Below are positions 9,149 through 17,281 of a stretch of 64,000 bases of DNA, one piece after another. A program made the position numbers and the translations under genes. Numbering within the stretch: position 1 is the first letter of the stretch; every line of letters begins with the position of its first letter. The notes below the pieces were generated by a model. That model did not search any database. It was not told the origin of the DNA and saw only the letters and a program-made list of their open reading frames with translations. The DNA is from Streptomyces capitiformicae (lineage in GTDB: Bacteria; Actinomycetota; Actinomycetes; Streptomycetales; Streptomycetaceae): the NCBI RefSeq assembly GCF_002214185.1, contig NZ_CP022161.1:10609486-10673485 (forward strand), written 5' to 3'.

Positions 9149-9961
9149 CTACTGCGCGAACAGCGCCAGGGGACCGCCTGCCGGGCTCAGTCCGCGCTCC
9201 TCCTGGATGGAGTTGCCGCCGTCCACCACGAACAGCTGTCCCGTGACATAGGACGACTCCGGCGAGGCCAGGAACGCCACCAGTGCGGCCACCTCATCGG
9301 GACGCCCGGCACGACCGACCGGCGTTGCCGCCCCGAGGGCGTCGACATGCTCGTCGAGTCCCCCGGTCGCGATCCAGCCGGGCGCGACGGCGTTGACCGT
9401 GATGCCCCGTGAGGCCGTGTCCATGGCTGTCGAGCGGGTGAGACCGATCAGGCCGGCCTTGGCCGTGTGATAGGCGACGTCGCCCTTGTAGGCCATCACC
9501 GGACCCGAGAGCGACGACATGTTCACCACCCGGCCGTACCCTCGGTCGAGCATCGGCTGGAGCGCGGCGCGGGTCATGTGGAACGTGGTGTCGAGGTTTC
9601 GCGAGAGGGCCGAACGCCACTGCTCGTCGGAGGCCGTCGCGAGGCTGGACGGGTCTTCGGGCTCGGCCACCGAGACCATGCCGGCGTTGTTGACGAGAAC
9701 GTCGATCCGGCCGAAGGCATCCAGCGCCTCGGCCACCACCGACTCGGCGAACCTGGGATCGGTGAGATCGCCTGCGACCCCACGGACGGGGCAGCTCCCC
9801 GCTAGCTCGGCCACCCGCTCGTGAATCCGCCCGGTGGTCGAGGTGATCAGCAACGAGTAGTCGTCGGCCAACCGTTTGGCGCAGGCGAAACCGATGCCGG
9901 ATGCACTGCCGACCCCGGTGATGACCGCAACGGGCCGGCCGTCGGCGTTGGTCGGGTTCAT
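9149..9961 (-). CDS. SDR-family oxidoreductase
   Basis: A 270-residue classical short-chain dehydrogenase/reductase. Visible features are the nucleotide-binding [11 protein letters not shown] (14-24), NNAG (91-94), catalytic Ser near 150, and YHTAK with Tyr164 and Lys168. The C-terminal [12 protein letters not shown] is typical of FabG-like enzymes. It oxidises or reduces an alcohol/carbonyl using NAD(P)H; the substrate is unknown. It is the first gene of the minus-strand operon with the amidase, fusion enzyme and permease, and is divergent from the TetR gene. In that context it may act on a hydroxy or keto product of the pathway (inference). Confidence 0.9.
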   Translation of the reverse strand: MNPTNADGRPVAVITGVGSASGIGFACAKRLADDYSLLITSTTGRIHERVAELAGSCPVRGVAGDLTDPRFAESVVAEALDAFGRIDVLVNNAGMVSVAEPEDPSSLATASDEQWRSALSRNLDTTFHMTRAALQPMLDRGYGRVVNMSSLSGPVMAYKGDVAYHTAKAGLIGLTRSTAMDTASRGITVNAVAPGWIATGGLDEHVDALGAATPVGRAGRPDEVAALVAFLASPESSYVTGQLFVVDGGNSIQEERGLSPAGGPLALFAQ

Positions 9962-10273
9962 GTGGTGCTCACCCTCGAATCCCTGGACGCCTCATGGCGT
10001 GACTGAGTTGAACGTTCGTCACAGTAGGGGAATCAAGGCTGCGCGGCAATGGTCAGTTCACCTGCATTTCAAGGGAACTGAACCGTTACGGATCCGAGCA
10101 GGGTGGCCGACTTTTCTTGATCTGAGTGGTACGTTCGTTCCAGTTCCAACGGTCAAGGGACAGGATGCCGCGGCGCACCACACAGGCAGGTTGCCCCCCG
10201 ATTGCTACCGTGCGGCCATTGCCGTCGTGCGACGCCCGGCGGTCACCCACAGGCGAGAAGGACGACGACATTC
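9962..10273. promoter_or_regulatory. Divergent promoter region with candidate TetR operator
   Basis: This 312-base region separates the minus-strand operon from the plus-strand TetR gene and must hold both promoters. An inverted repeat GGTCAGTTC (10051-10059) / GAACTGAACC (10075-10084) lies at its centre, and ACGTTCGT occurs twice, near 10012 and 10132. TetR regulators commonly bind palindromes between themselves and the genes they control; assignment here is inference. Confidence 0.45.
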
Positions 10274-10918
10274 ATGAGCCGGCCCGGCGAGTCCGCCCAG
10301 CAACGAGACACCCCTGTCCTGACCGAGCGCGGCGGGGTCCGCAAAGCGGCCATCCTCGAAGCAGCCCTGCGGGTCATCGGGAACAAGGGACTCGCCGGGC
10401 TGTCCATGCGTGCCATCGCGGCGGAAGCGGGGCTGCCGCTCGGAGCTCTCGGCTACTACTTCAAGACCAAGGACGATCTGATCCTCGATGCGTTCGAGTT
10501 GCACACGCGCCGGGAGGCGGACCGGGTCCTCGCCGCCTTCGCGGGTGTCGAGAACGGCGACCATGCCGACGACATCGCCGAGCACCTCACGGCGTTCATC
10601 CACCACGGGCTGACCGAGGCACGCACGAGCCTGGTCGCGGAGTACGAGTTCCTGATCGAGTCAACCCGCAGGCCGGATCTCGAACGTGTCTCGCGGGCGT
10701 GGCGCCAGGCGCTGCAGATCCAGGTCAGCCATGTCGCGAGCCGGCTCGGCTCGGACGATCCCGAGACAGACTCAGAGATCATTCTCTCGGTCATCGCGGG
10801 TCTGGAGATCGACCACCTCTCCACACCGCTCGACCCGTCGACGACGCAGGCGATCCGCACCGCACTCCGCCGCACGATCACAAAGCTCGGGCTCCGCGGC
10901 AACGCCGCGCGGCAGTAG
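10274..10918 (+). CDS. TetR-family transcriptional regulator
   Basis: A 214-residue TetR regulator. The N-terminal helix-turn-helix spans about residues 18-65 (KAAILEAALRVIGNKGLAGL, then IAAEAGLPLGALGYYFKTKDDLI). The C-terminal domain (YEFLIESTRRPDLERVSR, SVIAGLEIDHLSTPL) is the TetR_C_6-like ligand pocket. I chose the ATG at 10274 because GAGAAGGACGA lies about 10 nt upstream; the frame stays open for 24 codons further up without a better start. It diverges from the SDR-amidase-fusion-permease operon and is its most likely repressor. Confidence 0.88.
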   Translation: MSRPGESAQQRDTPVLTERGGVRKAAILEAALRVIGNKGLAGLSMRAIAAEAGLPLGALGYYFKTKDDLILDAFELHTRREADRVLAAFAGVENGDHADDIAEHLTAFIHHGLTEARTSLVAEYEFLIESTRRPDLERVSRAWRQALQIQVSHVASRLGSDDPETDSEIILSVIAGLEIDHLSTPLDPSTTQAIRTALRRTITKLGLRGNAARQ

Positions 10919-11090
10919 GTCCCATCCCGGCAGTCCGAACGAACGACACCTCTCCGTGTGGCTCGGCGGCATCGCTGATCTCGCCTGCCACTCACCGCCG
11001 ACGAACGCGGTCAGCGGCAGAACCCGGGACACCCGACCGGTCGAAGACGCACGCCTGAGCGCACTCGGCTCGGGGCGGTACGCCCAGGTC

Positions 11091-11503
11091 ATGAGTGAGC
11101 GACGTCCGTATCCCAGTGATCTGTCCGATGCCCGCTGGGAGTTGATCGAGCCGGTCCTGGCGGCCTGGCGCTTTGAGCGCCGCGGCCGGGGCCTGGACTT
11201 CGGGCGTCCGCCCGAACACGAACTGCGCGAGATCATGAATGCGATCCTCTGCGTGGACCGCACCGGCGTGCAGTGGCGCCACCTGCCGCATGACCTCCCG
11301 CCCTGGGAGACGGTCTACGGCTACTTCGCGAAGTGGCAGAAGGAAGGGGTGTTTGCCCAGCTCAACGGCCTGCTGCGGGAGTTGGTGAGGCAGAAGGAGG
11401 GGCGGAGGGCGGAGCCGTCGGCCCGCGTGATCGACGCGCAGAGCGTGAAGACCTCCACCAGCGCCCCCGCCACGAGCCAGGGCACGGATGCGGGCAAGAA
11501 GAC
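11091..11503 (+). pseudogene. IS5-family transposase, N-terminal part
   Basis: Begins MSERRPYPSDLSDARWELIEP and continues through IMNAILCVDRTGVQWRHLPHDLPPWETVYGYFAKWQKEG-type sequence to VIDAQSVKTSTSAPATSQGTDAGKK, where the first catalytic Asp (VIDAQSVKTS) is present. After AGKK the expected IVGRKRH continuation is lost and the sequence runs into an opposite-strand IS110 remnant. About the first 138 residues remain; nonfunctional. Confidence 0.88.
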
Positions 11504-11522
11504 ATCCGATGCGAAGAAGGAG

Positions 11523-12139
11523 TCAAGCGGCCAGGGTGAGGCGGGGTTCTTGAGAGGCTGGGAAGGCCACAGCCTCGTTGAACGGGACGCGGTGAGAAAG
11601 ACAGTGGTGAAGGCAGCCGATCATCCGGTTGAAGAGGTTCCTCTGTGCGGCCGTGTGGCGATCTCCGGCCTCACACCGACGGTCGTAGTGGGCCCGCGCT
11701 CCTTCCGAGTGGGCCATCGCTGAGAAAGCCCACATGTAGCCGACGCCGGCCAGCCTCTGGTTCTTCACTCTGCGGGCCGCGACGGACACGCTCTTGCCGG
11801 AGGCCCTGGTGACGGGAGCGGATCCCGCGTACGCCTTCAGACCTCTGGCGTCGGCGAACCGAGTCCGGTCGTCGCCAATCTCGGCTAGAACTCGGGCCCC
11901 GCTGAGCGGGCCGAGTCCAGGAAAACTGGTGATGATCTCGGCGTCAGCGTGGGCCTCGAACGCCCGCACTGCGGCTTCGGCGAGGTCATCGGCGCTTGCG
12001 CACGCGGCTTCCAGTTGCCGTAGCAGCGCAAGTGCTTGGCGTCCCATGGCCTCCTCGACCAGGGGGAGATGGCGCATCTACGGAGCGCGAAGCGCGCCGT
12101 GCAGACGCTCGACTTCCCTGTCGATTGAAGTTTCCCCGT
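11523..12139 (-). pseudogene. IS110-family transposase, C-terminal part
   Basis: The minus strand encodes the IS110 C-terminal Transposase_20 domain: ITSFPGLGPLSGARVLAEIG, LKAYAGSAPVTRASGKS and KNQRLAGVGYMWAFSAMAHS. Upstream in the same frame IDREVERLHGALRAP is followed by an in-frame TAG before MRHLPLVEEAMG. The N-terminal DEDD catalytic domain is missing. It is wedged between an IS5 piece and a CBM13 remnant. Confidence 0.85.
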
Positions 12140-12159
12140 GATCTTGGACACTCGTTCGT

Positions 12160-12515
12160 TATGCCGCGAGGGCGTGTTGGTGCCGCTGTCTGGTCTCGGC
12201 CGGTGTGGCGCCGTCCGCCGTGGAGGACCCGGCGACGTCGAGGACTTTGCCGCTGTGGAGGCAGGTGATGGTGTGGTAGCCGTCCGAGGTCGACTGGAAG
12301 GCCCAGTGCTGGTTCGGTCTGCCGTTGTCGGGCCACTGGATCACGGCGGCGCCGTCCGCGTTCGAGGCGCGGTAGACGTCGGCGACCTTGCCGCTGCGCA
12401 CGCTGACGCATGTGTAGGCCCTGGTGGGGGCGATGGTGTACTGCACCGAGTCGATGTCGACGTGGCCGGTGCCGCCCGGGTTGTAGGTGTAGAGGCCGAC
12501 CCGGTCACCGCGGTA
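12160..12515 (-). pseudogene. GH43-type tail with truncated CBM13 (ricin) domain
   Basis: The minus strand reads RVGLYTYNPGGTGHVDIDSVQYT, a sequence typical of the C-terminal beta-sandwich of GH43 glycosidases, then a ricin-type beta-trefoil segment (AYTCVSVRSGKVADVYRASN, GRPNQHWAFQSTSDGYHTI, GKVLDVAGSSTADGATP) that stops abruptly beside the IS110 remnant. Only one and a half of the three trefoil repeats remain. Upstream it is joined in frame to a protein-arginine deiminase fragment, so this is a chimeric pseudogene. Confidence 0.7.
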
Positions 12516-13160
12516 GCCGCAGTGCACCTCGCCGCCGCCGACGTGGTGCGTGCGCCAGTCGTTCAGGTAGCGCACCCGCATGCCGGCCTTGGCGTACGCC
12601 TTGGTCACCGCCTCGGCGAGGATGTCCTTGCCGCCGATGACCGGGCCCCACTGCTTGGGGGCGAGGTAGGTGGTGGGGGGTCAGCGTGACGCCGCTGACG
12701 GCGCCGGGGTGGTAGGCGATGACCGCAGGGTCCTGCGCTCCGGGGGAAGTCACCGAAGTCGACGTACATCGCCGGGATCTTCACGATCTCGGCGTCCGTG
12801 ACGCCGGTCTCGCGCTTCAGCAGCGCCAGGTTCTCCTTGATCTTCCGGACCGCGTAGGCGTTGGACTTCAGCAACTGCCGGTCGGACAGGGCCTGGTCGA
12901 TCGTCAGAACGCGGTCGTCGGCGTAGGAGCGCGGGATGGAGAACGCCTTCGTGTGGCCGTGCCCGTCGCGTTGCGCCTTGCGCAGCAGGGCGAGCCCGCC
13001 TTCCGGGTCGGCGATGCCGATCTTCCAGCCGCGCGGGGTGTCGGCGGGCAGGAACTGCACGAACTCGTCCACGTGACCGACGCCTAGCCATCCGGTCTCC
13101 AGCACCAGCGGGTCCTGCGCCTGCTGGGCCTTGAGGAAGCCCGTGTGCGCAGGCAGCCGG
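12515..13160 (-). pseudogene. Protein-arginine deiminase, C-terminal fragment
   Basis: The last third of a peptidylarginine deiminase family protein. GWLGVGHVDEFVQFLPADTP and GHGHTKAFSIP carry the conserved GHVDE region, and THHVGGGEVHCG carries the catalytic cysteine. Two frameshifts, near 12747 and 12675, separate the pieces VDFGDFP, QDPAVIAYHPGAVSGVTLTP and YLAPKQWGPVIGGKDILAEA. The first 400 or so residues of the usual enzyme are absent. PADs convert peptidyl-arginine to citrulline; bacterial secreted members occur in Streptomyces. Not functional as it stands. Confidence 0.8.
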
Positions 13161-13376
13161 CAGCCGTGCCGGAGACGGCCGCCAAGGCGATCGCCAACGC
13201 TGTCGCCGCCTTGAGGCTCTGCCAACATGCCGGCGTCGCGGTGCCCGGTACGCACGTCTGCCGCGTTGTCGTCGGTGACCGACCGCGGAGAAGGCGGCAG
13301 CGTCCGGTCGTGCGACGGCGAGCCCCTGCCGGCCGGAAGCCGATCGTCGCTGCTGGAGGCGGACTACGGTCGTGTC

Positions 13377-13958
13377 ATGAAGAGGCCCGCAGACGAGGAG
13401 GCTGTGCTCGGCGTGGTGGGAACCGTCGTCTACAGGCTGGCGCGACGCGAGGACGATGAGGCTCTGGCGGGGCTGGACGGGTCGTTCACAACGGATTCCG
13501 TGTTCGAAGTGACCTTGGCGGGCGGCGAGTTCAGGATCCGTGAGACGCCGGTGGCCCCTCCGATCCACAAGGCCTTCCCCGATGAGGACGGCAGTGACGA
13601 TGATGACGGCGATCCCGAGCTCAGCCGAACGGTTGTCGCCTTCGACGGGGATGAGTTGTGTGGATTCATCGAGACCTCCTTCGATCCGTGGAACGCACGG
13701 CTGACCATCTGCGACATCGAGGTCGCACCGGCGTGGCGGGGCAAGGGGGTTGGGCGCACCCTGATGCATCACGCCTTCGATATCGCGAAGGAGCTCGGGG
13801 CGAGGCATGTGTGGCTTGAGGTCACCAATATCAACGCTCCCGCAATCCGTGCCTATCTCCGGTTGGGGTTCACCTTCTGCGGTCTGGACACCACGCTCTA
13901 CGACGGCACTGCATCGGCCGGTGAGCAGGCTCTCTTCATGTCAAGGCGGGTGCGCTGA
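13377..13958 (+). CDS. sat: Streptothricin acetyltransferase-like GNAT enzyme
   Basis: A 193-residue GNAT N-acetyltransferase. It closely resembles, by memory, the streptothricin acetyltransferases of streptothricin producers: GLDGSFTTDSVFEV near residue 38, an acidic linker rich in Asp/Glu, DIEVAPAWRGKGVGRTLMHH (acetyl-CoA loop Q/RxxGxG/A) and the terminal region LGFTFCGLDTTLYDGTASAGEQALFMS. Those enzymes acetylate the beta-lysine amine of streptothricin (nourseothricin) and give resistance. The ATG at 13377 was chosen because conservation starts soon after it; GGAGG lies 17 nt upstream, which is far, so the exact start is uncertain. It is complete and flanked by broken genes. Confidence 0.85.
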   Translation: MKRPADEEAVLGVVGTVVYRLARREDDEALAGLDGSFTTDSVFEVTLAGGEFRIRETPVAPPIHKAFPDEDGSDDDDGDPELSRTVVAFDGDELCGFIETSFDPWNARLTICDIEVAPAWRGKGVGRTLMHHAFDIAKELGARHVWLEVTNINAPAIRAYLRLGFTFCGLDTTLYDGTASAGEQALFMSRRVR

Positions 13959-14047
13959 CCCGCTGAGCCCCTCATGCCCCGTGCTCGGCCGTGCGACGGA
14001 GGAAAGTTTCATGGCCATCCGGCGCGAAGCCGACTCCGAAGCGTGAG

Positions 14048-14181
14048 CGTCGAAGCGCATCGACGGCTCCATCGCTCTTAACGGACGGTCAATGCGCCGA
14101 GAAAAGAAAGTTTCTCACTGCAGTGGCCCTTGTTTCGCACGAAACTCGTCCGTTACCTTCACCTGCCAGGTGAAGCGCTTC
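14048..14181. promoter_or_regulatory. Orphan LacI-type operator region
   Basis: Three palindromic elements precede a truncated Tat-leader gene: GTCGAAGCGCATCGAC at 14048-14063, GTTTCGCACGAAAC at 14132-14145, and GAAGCGCTTC at 14172-14181. The GAAGCGCTTC core is a typical LacI/CcpA-like half-palindrome found before Streptomyces glycosidase genes. The gene it once controlled is now a stub. Confidence 0.5.
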
Positions 14182-14210
14182 GACAACTCTGCCAAGGGAA
14201 GGCCGCCGCC

Positions 14211-14318
14211 ATGAGTCATGAGTTGAACCGCAGAAGCTTCGTCAGCGCGGCAGTCTCGACAGCGCCGGGGACTGGCGGATCCTGTGGTCCGTCGTCCCGC
14301 CGACCTCCCGCACCGTGA
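14211..14318 (+). pseudogene. Tat-leader stub of a secreted glycosidase-type protein
   Basis: MSHELNRRSFVSAAVSTAPG is a twin-arginine leader (NRRSF) typical of secreted Streptomyces glycosyl hydrolases and phosphatases. After about 20 codons the leader's hydrophobic core is broken and the frame soon stops. In another frame the following DNA reads DWRILWSVVPPTSRTVTAVIAG and a stop, which may be the end of a different protein. A ribosome site (AAGGGAAGG) precedes the ATG. A deletion appears to have removed almost the whole gene. Confidence 0.5.
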
Positions 14319-14433
14319 CCGCGGTGATCGCCGGCTGATGGTCTGTCCGTTCGTCCAGAAGCACTTCCGGACCGGTGTGCTCACCGGGCGATCAAGGGCT
14401 GGTCAATGGCCAGGAAGGAACCTCGACACACCC

Positions 14434-15090
14434 ATGGTGACCATCTTCGACGTGGCGAGACACGCGGGTGCCTCGTCCAGCACGGTCAGCTACGTCCTCA
14501 ACGGCACACGCCGGATCTCATGCGAGGGCACGTTCGAAAGCACCGCCGGGCCCCTCGCCCGCATCCTCGCCGACCGCCCACGCACCACCGGCTTCGTGGT
14601 GCAGAACGAGGCGGCGATCGGCCCGCTGCTCAGCCCGCTGCACAGCAGCGGGCGGTCCGTGCCCGCGGACGCCTCGGTGGTGGCCCTGTGCCCGGAGCAG
14701 CTCGCCGAGCAGCACGCTCCCGCCCTCACCGCCGTGTCCGGCCCGACGCGGGAACTGGGCCGCGTGGCGGTCCCGGGCAGCCCCGCGCTCACCCGGCACC
14801 GCTTCGGCACCGGACAGGGCTGGTACCTCTCCACCCGCCTGGACGACGCCGACTACGGCACTCTGGTCGGCCGGCTCGTGAAGGAAGGCGGTGTCGAACC
14901 TGACGTACCCGGCCTGCCCGCCGGTGTCGAAGCCGTCACCCGGCGCGCGGCGGACGGCCGCCGCTGGGACGTCCTCATCAACCACGCCACGGGCACCGTG
15001 CCGCTGCCGCGGCCCACCCACGACCTGCTCACCGGCACCACAGCCCACGAACTGCCGCCCGGCGGCTGCGCGGTCCTGCGCGGCCACTGA
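14434..15090 (+). pseudogene. LacI::GH42 beta-galactosidase chimera
   Basis: An open 218-codon frame made of unrelated parts. Residues 1-29 are a LacI-type helix-turn-helix (MVTIFDVARHAGASSSTVSY). Residues about 40-112 are the second half of a LacI effector domain (RTTGFVVQNEAAIGPLLSPL, ASVVALCPEQLAEQHAP). From about residue 113 the sequence is the C-terminal domain of a GH42 beta-galactosidase (LTRHRFGTGQGWYLSTRLDD, RRWDVLINHATGTVPLP, LPPGGCAVL). The hinge helix and half of the sugar-binding domain are deleted. It stops 16 nt before the GH36 gene, so it may still be transcribed with it. Confidence 0.8.
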
Positions 15091-15106
15091 CCTGGAAAAG
15101 GACACC

Positions 15107-17242
15107 ATGGAAAACGAACAGCGTAGCTTCCTCTGGGGTCATGAGGCCCTGCATCTCGAGCTCGTCTTCGGCGACGACGGCAGCGCCCGCCTGACGTATC
15201 TCGGGCCGCCCGGCGAAGCGGGCAGCGAACCCGGTGCGTCCCTGCCTCTGGTGGAGGTGACGGCCGCGGGTCACGGCCGCAGCTGGTCGGGCAGCCGCCT
15301 GATCGGGACCGCTCTCGGCGACCGGCTGCGCCACCGGGCCCACCGCGCGGCCCGCGACGGCGACTGGCACACGCTGACCGTGGAACTCCACGACCCGGAA
15401 ACCGGGCTGGCCGCGGAGGTGACCTACCGGTCGCCGGACGGCATCCCCGTGCTCCGCAGCGAGGTGATCCTGCGCAATGAAGGGCCGTCCACGCTCCACC
15501 TGGAGTCGGTCAGCTCGCTCGCGGTGGGCTGCCTCACCCCGCAGGACCCGGCGGCCGTCGACGCCGCCGACCTGCTGTGGGCGGACAACGACTGGCTCGC
15601 CGAGTGCCGCTGGCAGCGACAGCCGATGCGCCGGAGCACACCCACCCTCAGCGGACGGGTGAAGTACGGGCACGGCAAGGCCGGCGCCGAACTGACCGGA
15701 CAGGGCACTTGGTCCAGCTGCGGACACCTGCCCATGGGCGGCCTGACGGACCGGCGCTCCGGCCGCACCTGGGTATGGCAGATCGAGCACAACGGCGGCG
15801 GCTGGCGCTGGGAGTGCCAAGAGCACGACGGGGCGGCCTATGTGGCGCTGTTCGGCCCCACCGACACCCACCACGGCTGGCGGCACCCCCTGGAACCCGG
15901 CGCCGCCTTCCGCACCGTACCCGTGGCCCTGTCCTTCAGCGCCGACGGCGGCCCCGATGCCGCGTTCGCCGCGCTGACCCGCTACCGCCGCGCCCACCGC
16001 CGCCCGCACGCCGACCACCGGCGTCTGCCCGTCATCTTCAACGACTACATGAACTGCCTGATGGGCGACCCCACCACCGACAAGCTGCTGCCCCTGATCG
16101 ACGCGGCGGCCGAGGCCGGCGCCGAATACTTCGTCATCGACGCGGGCTGGTACGACGGCGACAACGGCGGCTGGTGGACCACTGTCGGCGCCTGGGAACC
16201 GGCCGCCTCCCGTTTCCCCGGTGAGAAGGGGATCCACGAGGTGCTGGACCGTATCCGCGAACGCGGCATGGTGCCCGGCCTGTGGCTGGAGCCGGAAGTC
16301 ATCGGCGTGCACAGCCCCATGGCCAAGTCCCTGCCCGACGAGGCGTTCTTCCGCCGCGACGGCGTCCGTCTCACGGAGACCGGCCGGCACCACCTGGACC
16401 TGCGCCATCCCGCCGCCCGCGCCCACCTGGACCAGGTCGTGGACCGCCTGGTCGGCGAGTGGGGCGTCGGCTACCTCAAGCTCGACCACAACATCGACCC
16501 CGGCTCCGGCACCAGCGCCCACCCCGGTGAGACCCCGGGCGCCGGCCTGCTCGGCCACAACCGCGCCCACCTGGACTGGCTGGACGGCATCCTGGACCGC
16601 TACCCGCACCTGGTGGTGGAGAACTGCTCCTCGGGCGGCATGCGCTGGGACCACGCCCTGCTGTCCCGGCTGCAACTGCAGTCCACCAGCGACCAGCAGA
16701 ACCTCCACCTCTACGCGCCCATCGCCGCCTCCGCACCCACCGCCGTCACTCCCGAACAGGGCGCCGTGTGGGCCTACCCGCGGCCGGAGGACTCCCTCGA
16801 CGAGGTGGCCTTCACCATGGCGAACGCCCTCCTCGGCCGCATCCACCTCTCCGGCCTCCTGCCGGAACTGGAGCCCGAGGCCCGCGCTCTGGTCCATGAG
16901 GCGGTAGCCGTGTACAAGGCCATCCGCGCCGACCTGCCGGGGGCCGTACCGTCCTGGCCACTCGGCCTTCCCGCCTGGGACGACCCCTGGATCGCCCTGG
17001 CCCTGCACACCCCCGCCACCACCTACCTCACCGTCTGGCGCCGACCGGGCGGTGCGGCCACGACCACCCTCCGGCTGCCTGAACCGGCGGGCGGCGCGGC
17101 CCGTGTCGAGGTGCTGTACCCCGCCGCGCGTCAGGCCGTTGCCGTCTGGCACCCGGACACCGCCGACCTCACCGTGACCCTGCCCACCGCGCCCTCCGCG
17201 GCGCTGCTCCGCATCACCCGTACGGAGCCGGACGCTCTCTGA
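15107..17242 (+). CDS. GH36 alpha-galactosidase
   Basis: A 711-residue family 36 glycosidase of normal length without a signal peptide. An N-terminal beta-sandwich (about 1-330) is followed by a TIM barrel (about 335-640) with FVIDAGWYDGD, the nucleophile Asp460 in GYLKLDHNID, ENCSSGGMRWD and the acid/base Asp529 in QSTSDQQN. It removes alpha-1,6-galactose from melibiose- or raffinose-type sugars inside the cell. The ATG has GGAAAAGGA about 6 nt upstream. It is followed 39 nt later by GH43, and upstream lies the chimeric GH42 tail, so this was once a beta-gal/alpha-gal/xylosidase operon. Confidence 0.92.
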   Translation: MENEQRSFLWGHEALHLELVFGDDGSARLTYLGPPGEAGSEPGASLPLVEVTAAGHGRSWSGSRLIGTALGDRLRHRAHRAARDGDWHTLTVELHDPETGLAAEVTYRSPDGIPVLRSEVILRNEGPSTLHLESVSSLAVGCLTPQDPAAVDAADLLWADNDWLAECRWQRQPMRRSTPTLSGRVKYGHGKAGAELTGQGTWSSCGHLPMGGLTDRRSGRTWVWQIEHNGGGWRWECQEHDGAAYVALFGPTDTHHGWRHPLEPGAAFRTVPVALSFSADGGPDAAFAALTRYRRAHRRPHADHRRLPVIFNDYMNCLMGDPTTDKLLPLIDAAAEAGAEYFVIDAGWYDGDNGGWWTTVGAWEPAASRFPGEKGIHEVLDRIRERGMVPGLWLEPEVIGVHSPMAKSLPDEAFFRRDGVRLTETGRHHLDLRHPAARAHLDQVVDRLVGEWGVGYLKLDHNIDPGSGTSAHPGETPGAGLLGHNRAHLDWLDGILDRYPHLVVENCSSGGMRWDHALLSRLQLQSTSDQQNLHLYAPIAASAPTAVTPEQGAVWAYPRPEDSLDEVAFTMANALLGRIHLSGLLPELEPEARALVHEAVAVYKAIRADLPGAVPSWPLGLPAWDDPWIALALHTPATTYLTVWRRPGGAATTTLRLPEPAGGAARVEVLYPAARQAVAVWHPDTADLTVTLPTAPSAALLRITRTEPDAL

Positions 17243-17281
17243 AGCCGTCCTGCTGCCGACGTGACGAAAGGACGACCAAAA

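Noticed and set aside
3171..10918. Biosynthetic gene cluster for a natural product
   Set aside because: No PKS, NRPS, RiPP or terpene core enzyme is present here or elsewhere in the window; the gene content fits catabolism better.
14891..17242. Longer start for the GH36 gene
   Set aside because: The upstream extension overlaps the LacI::GH42 frame and gives Pro/Thr/Arg-rich shadow sequence; ATG 15107 has a good ribosome site and begins the family sequence.
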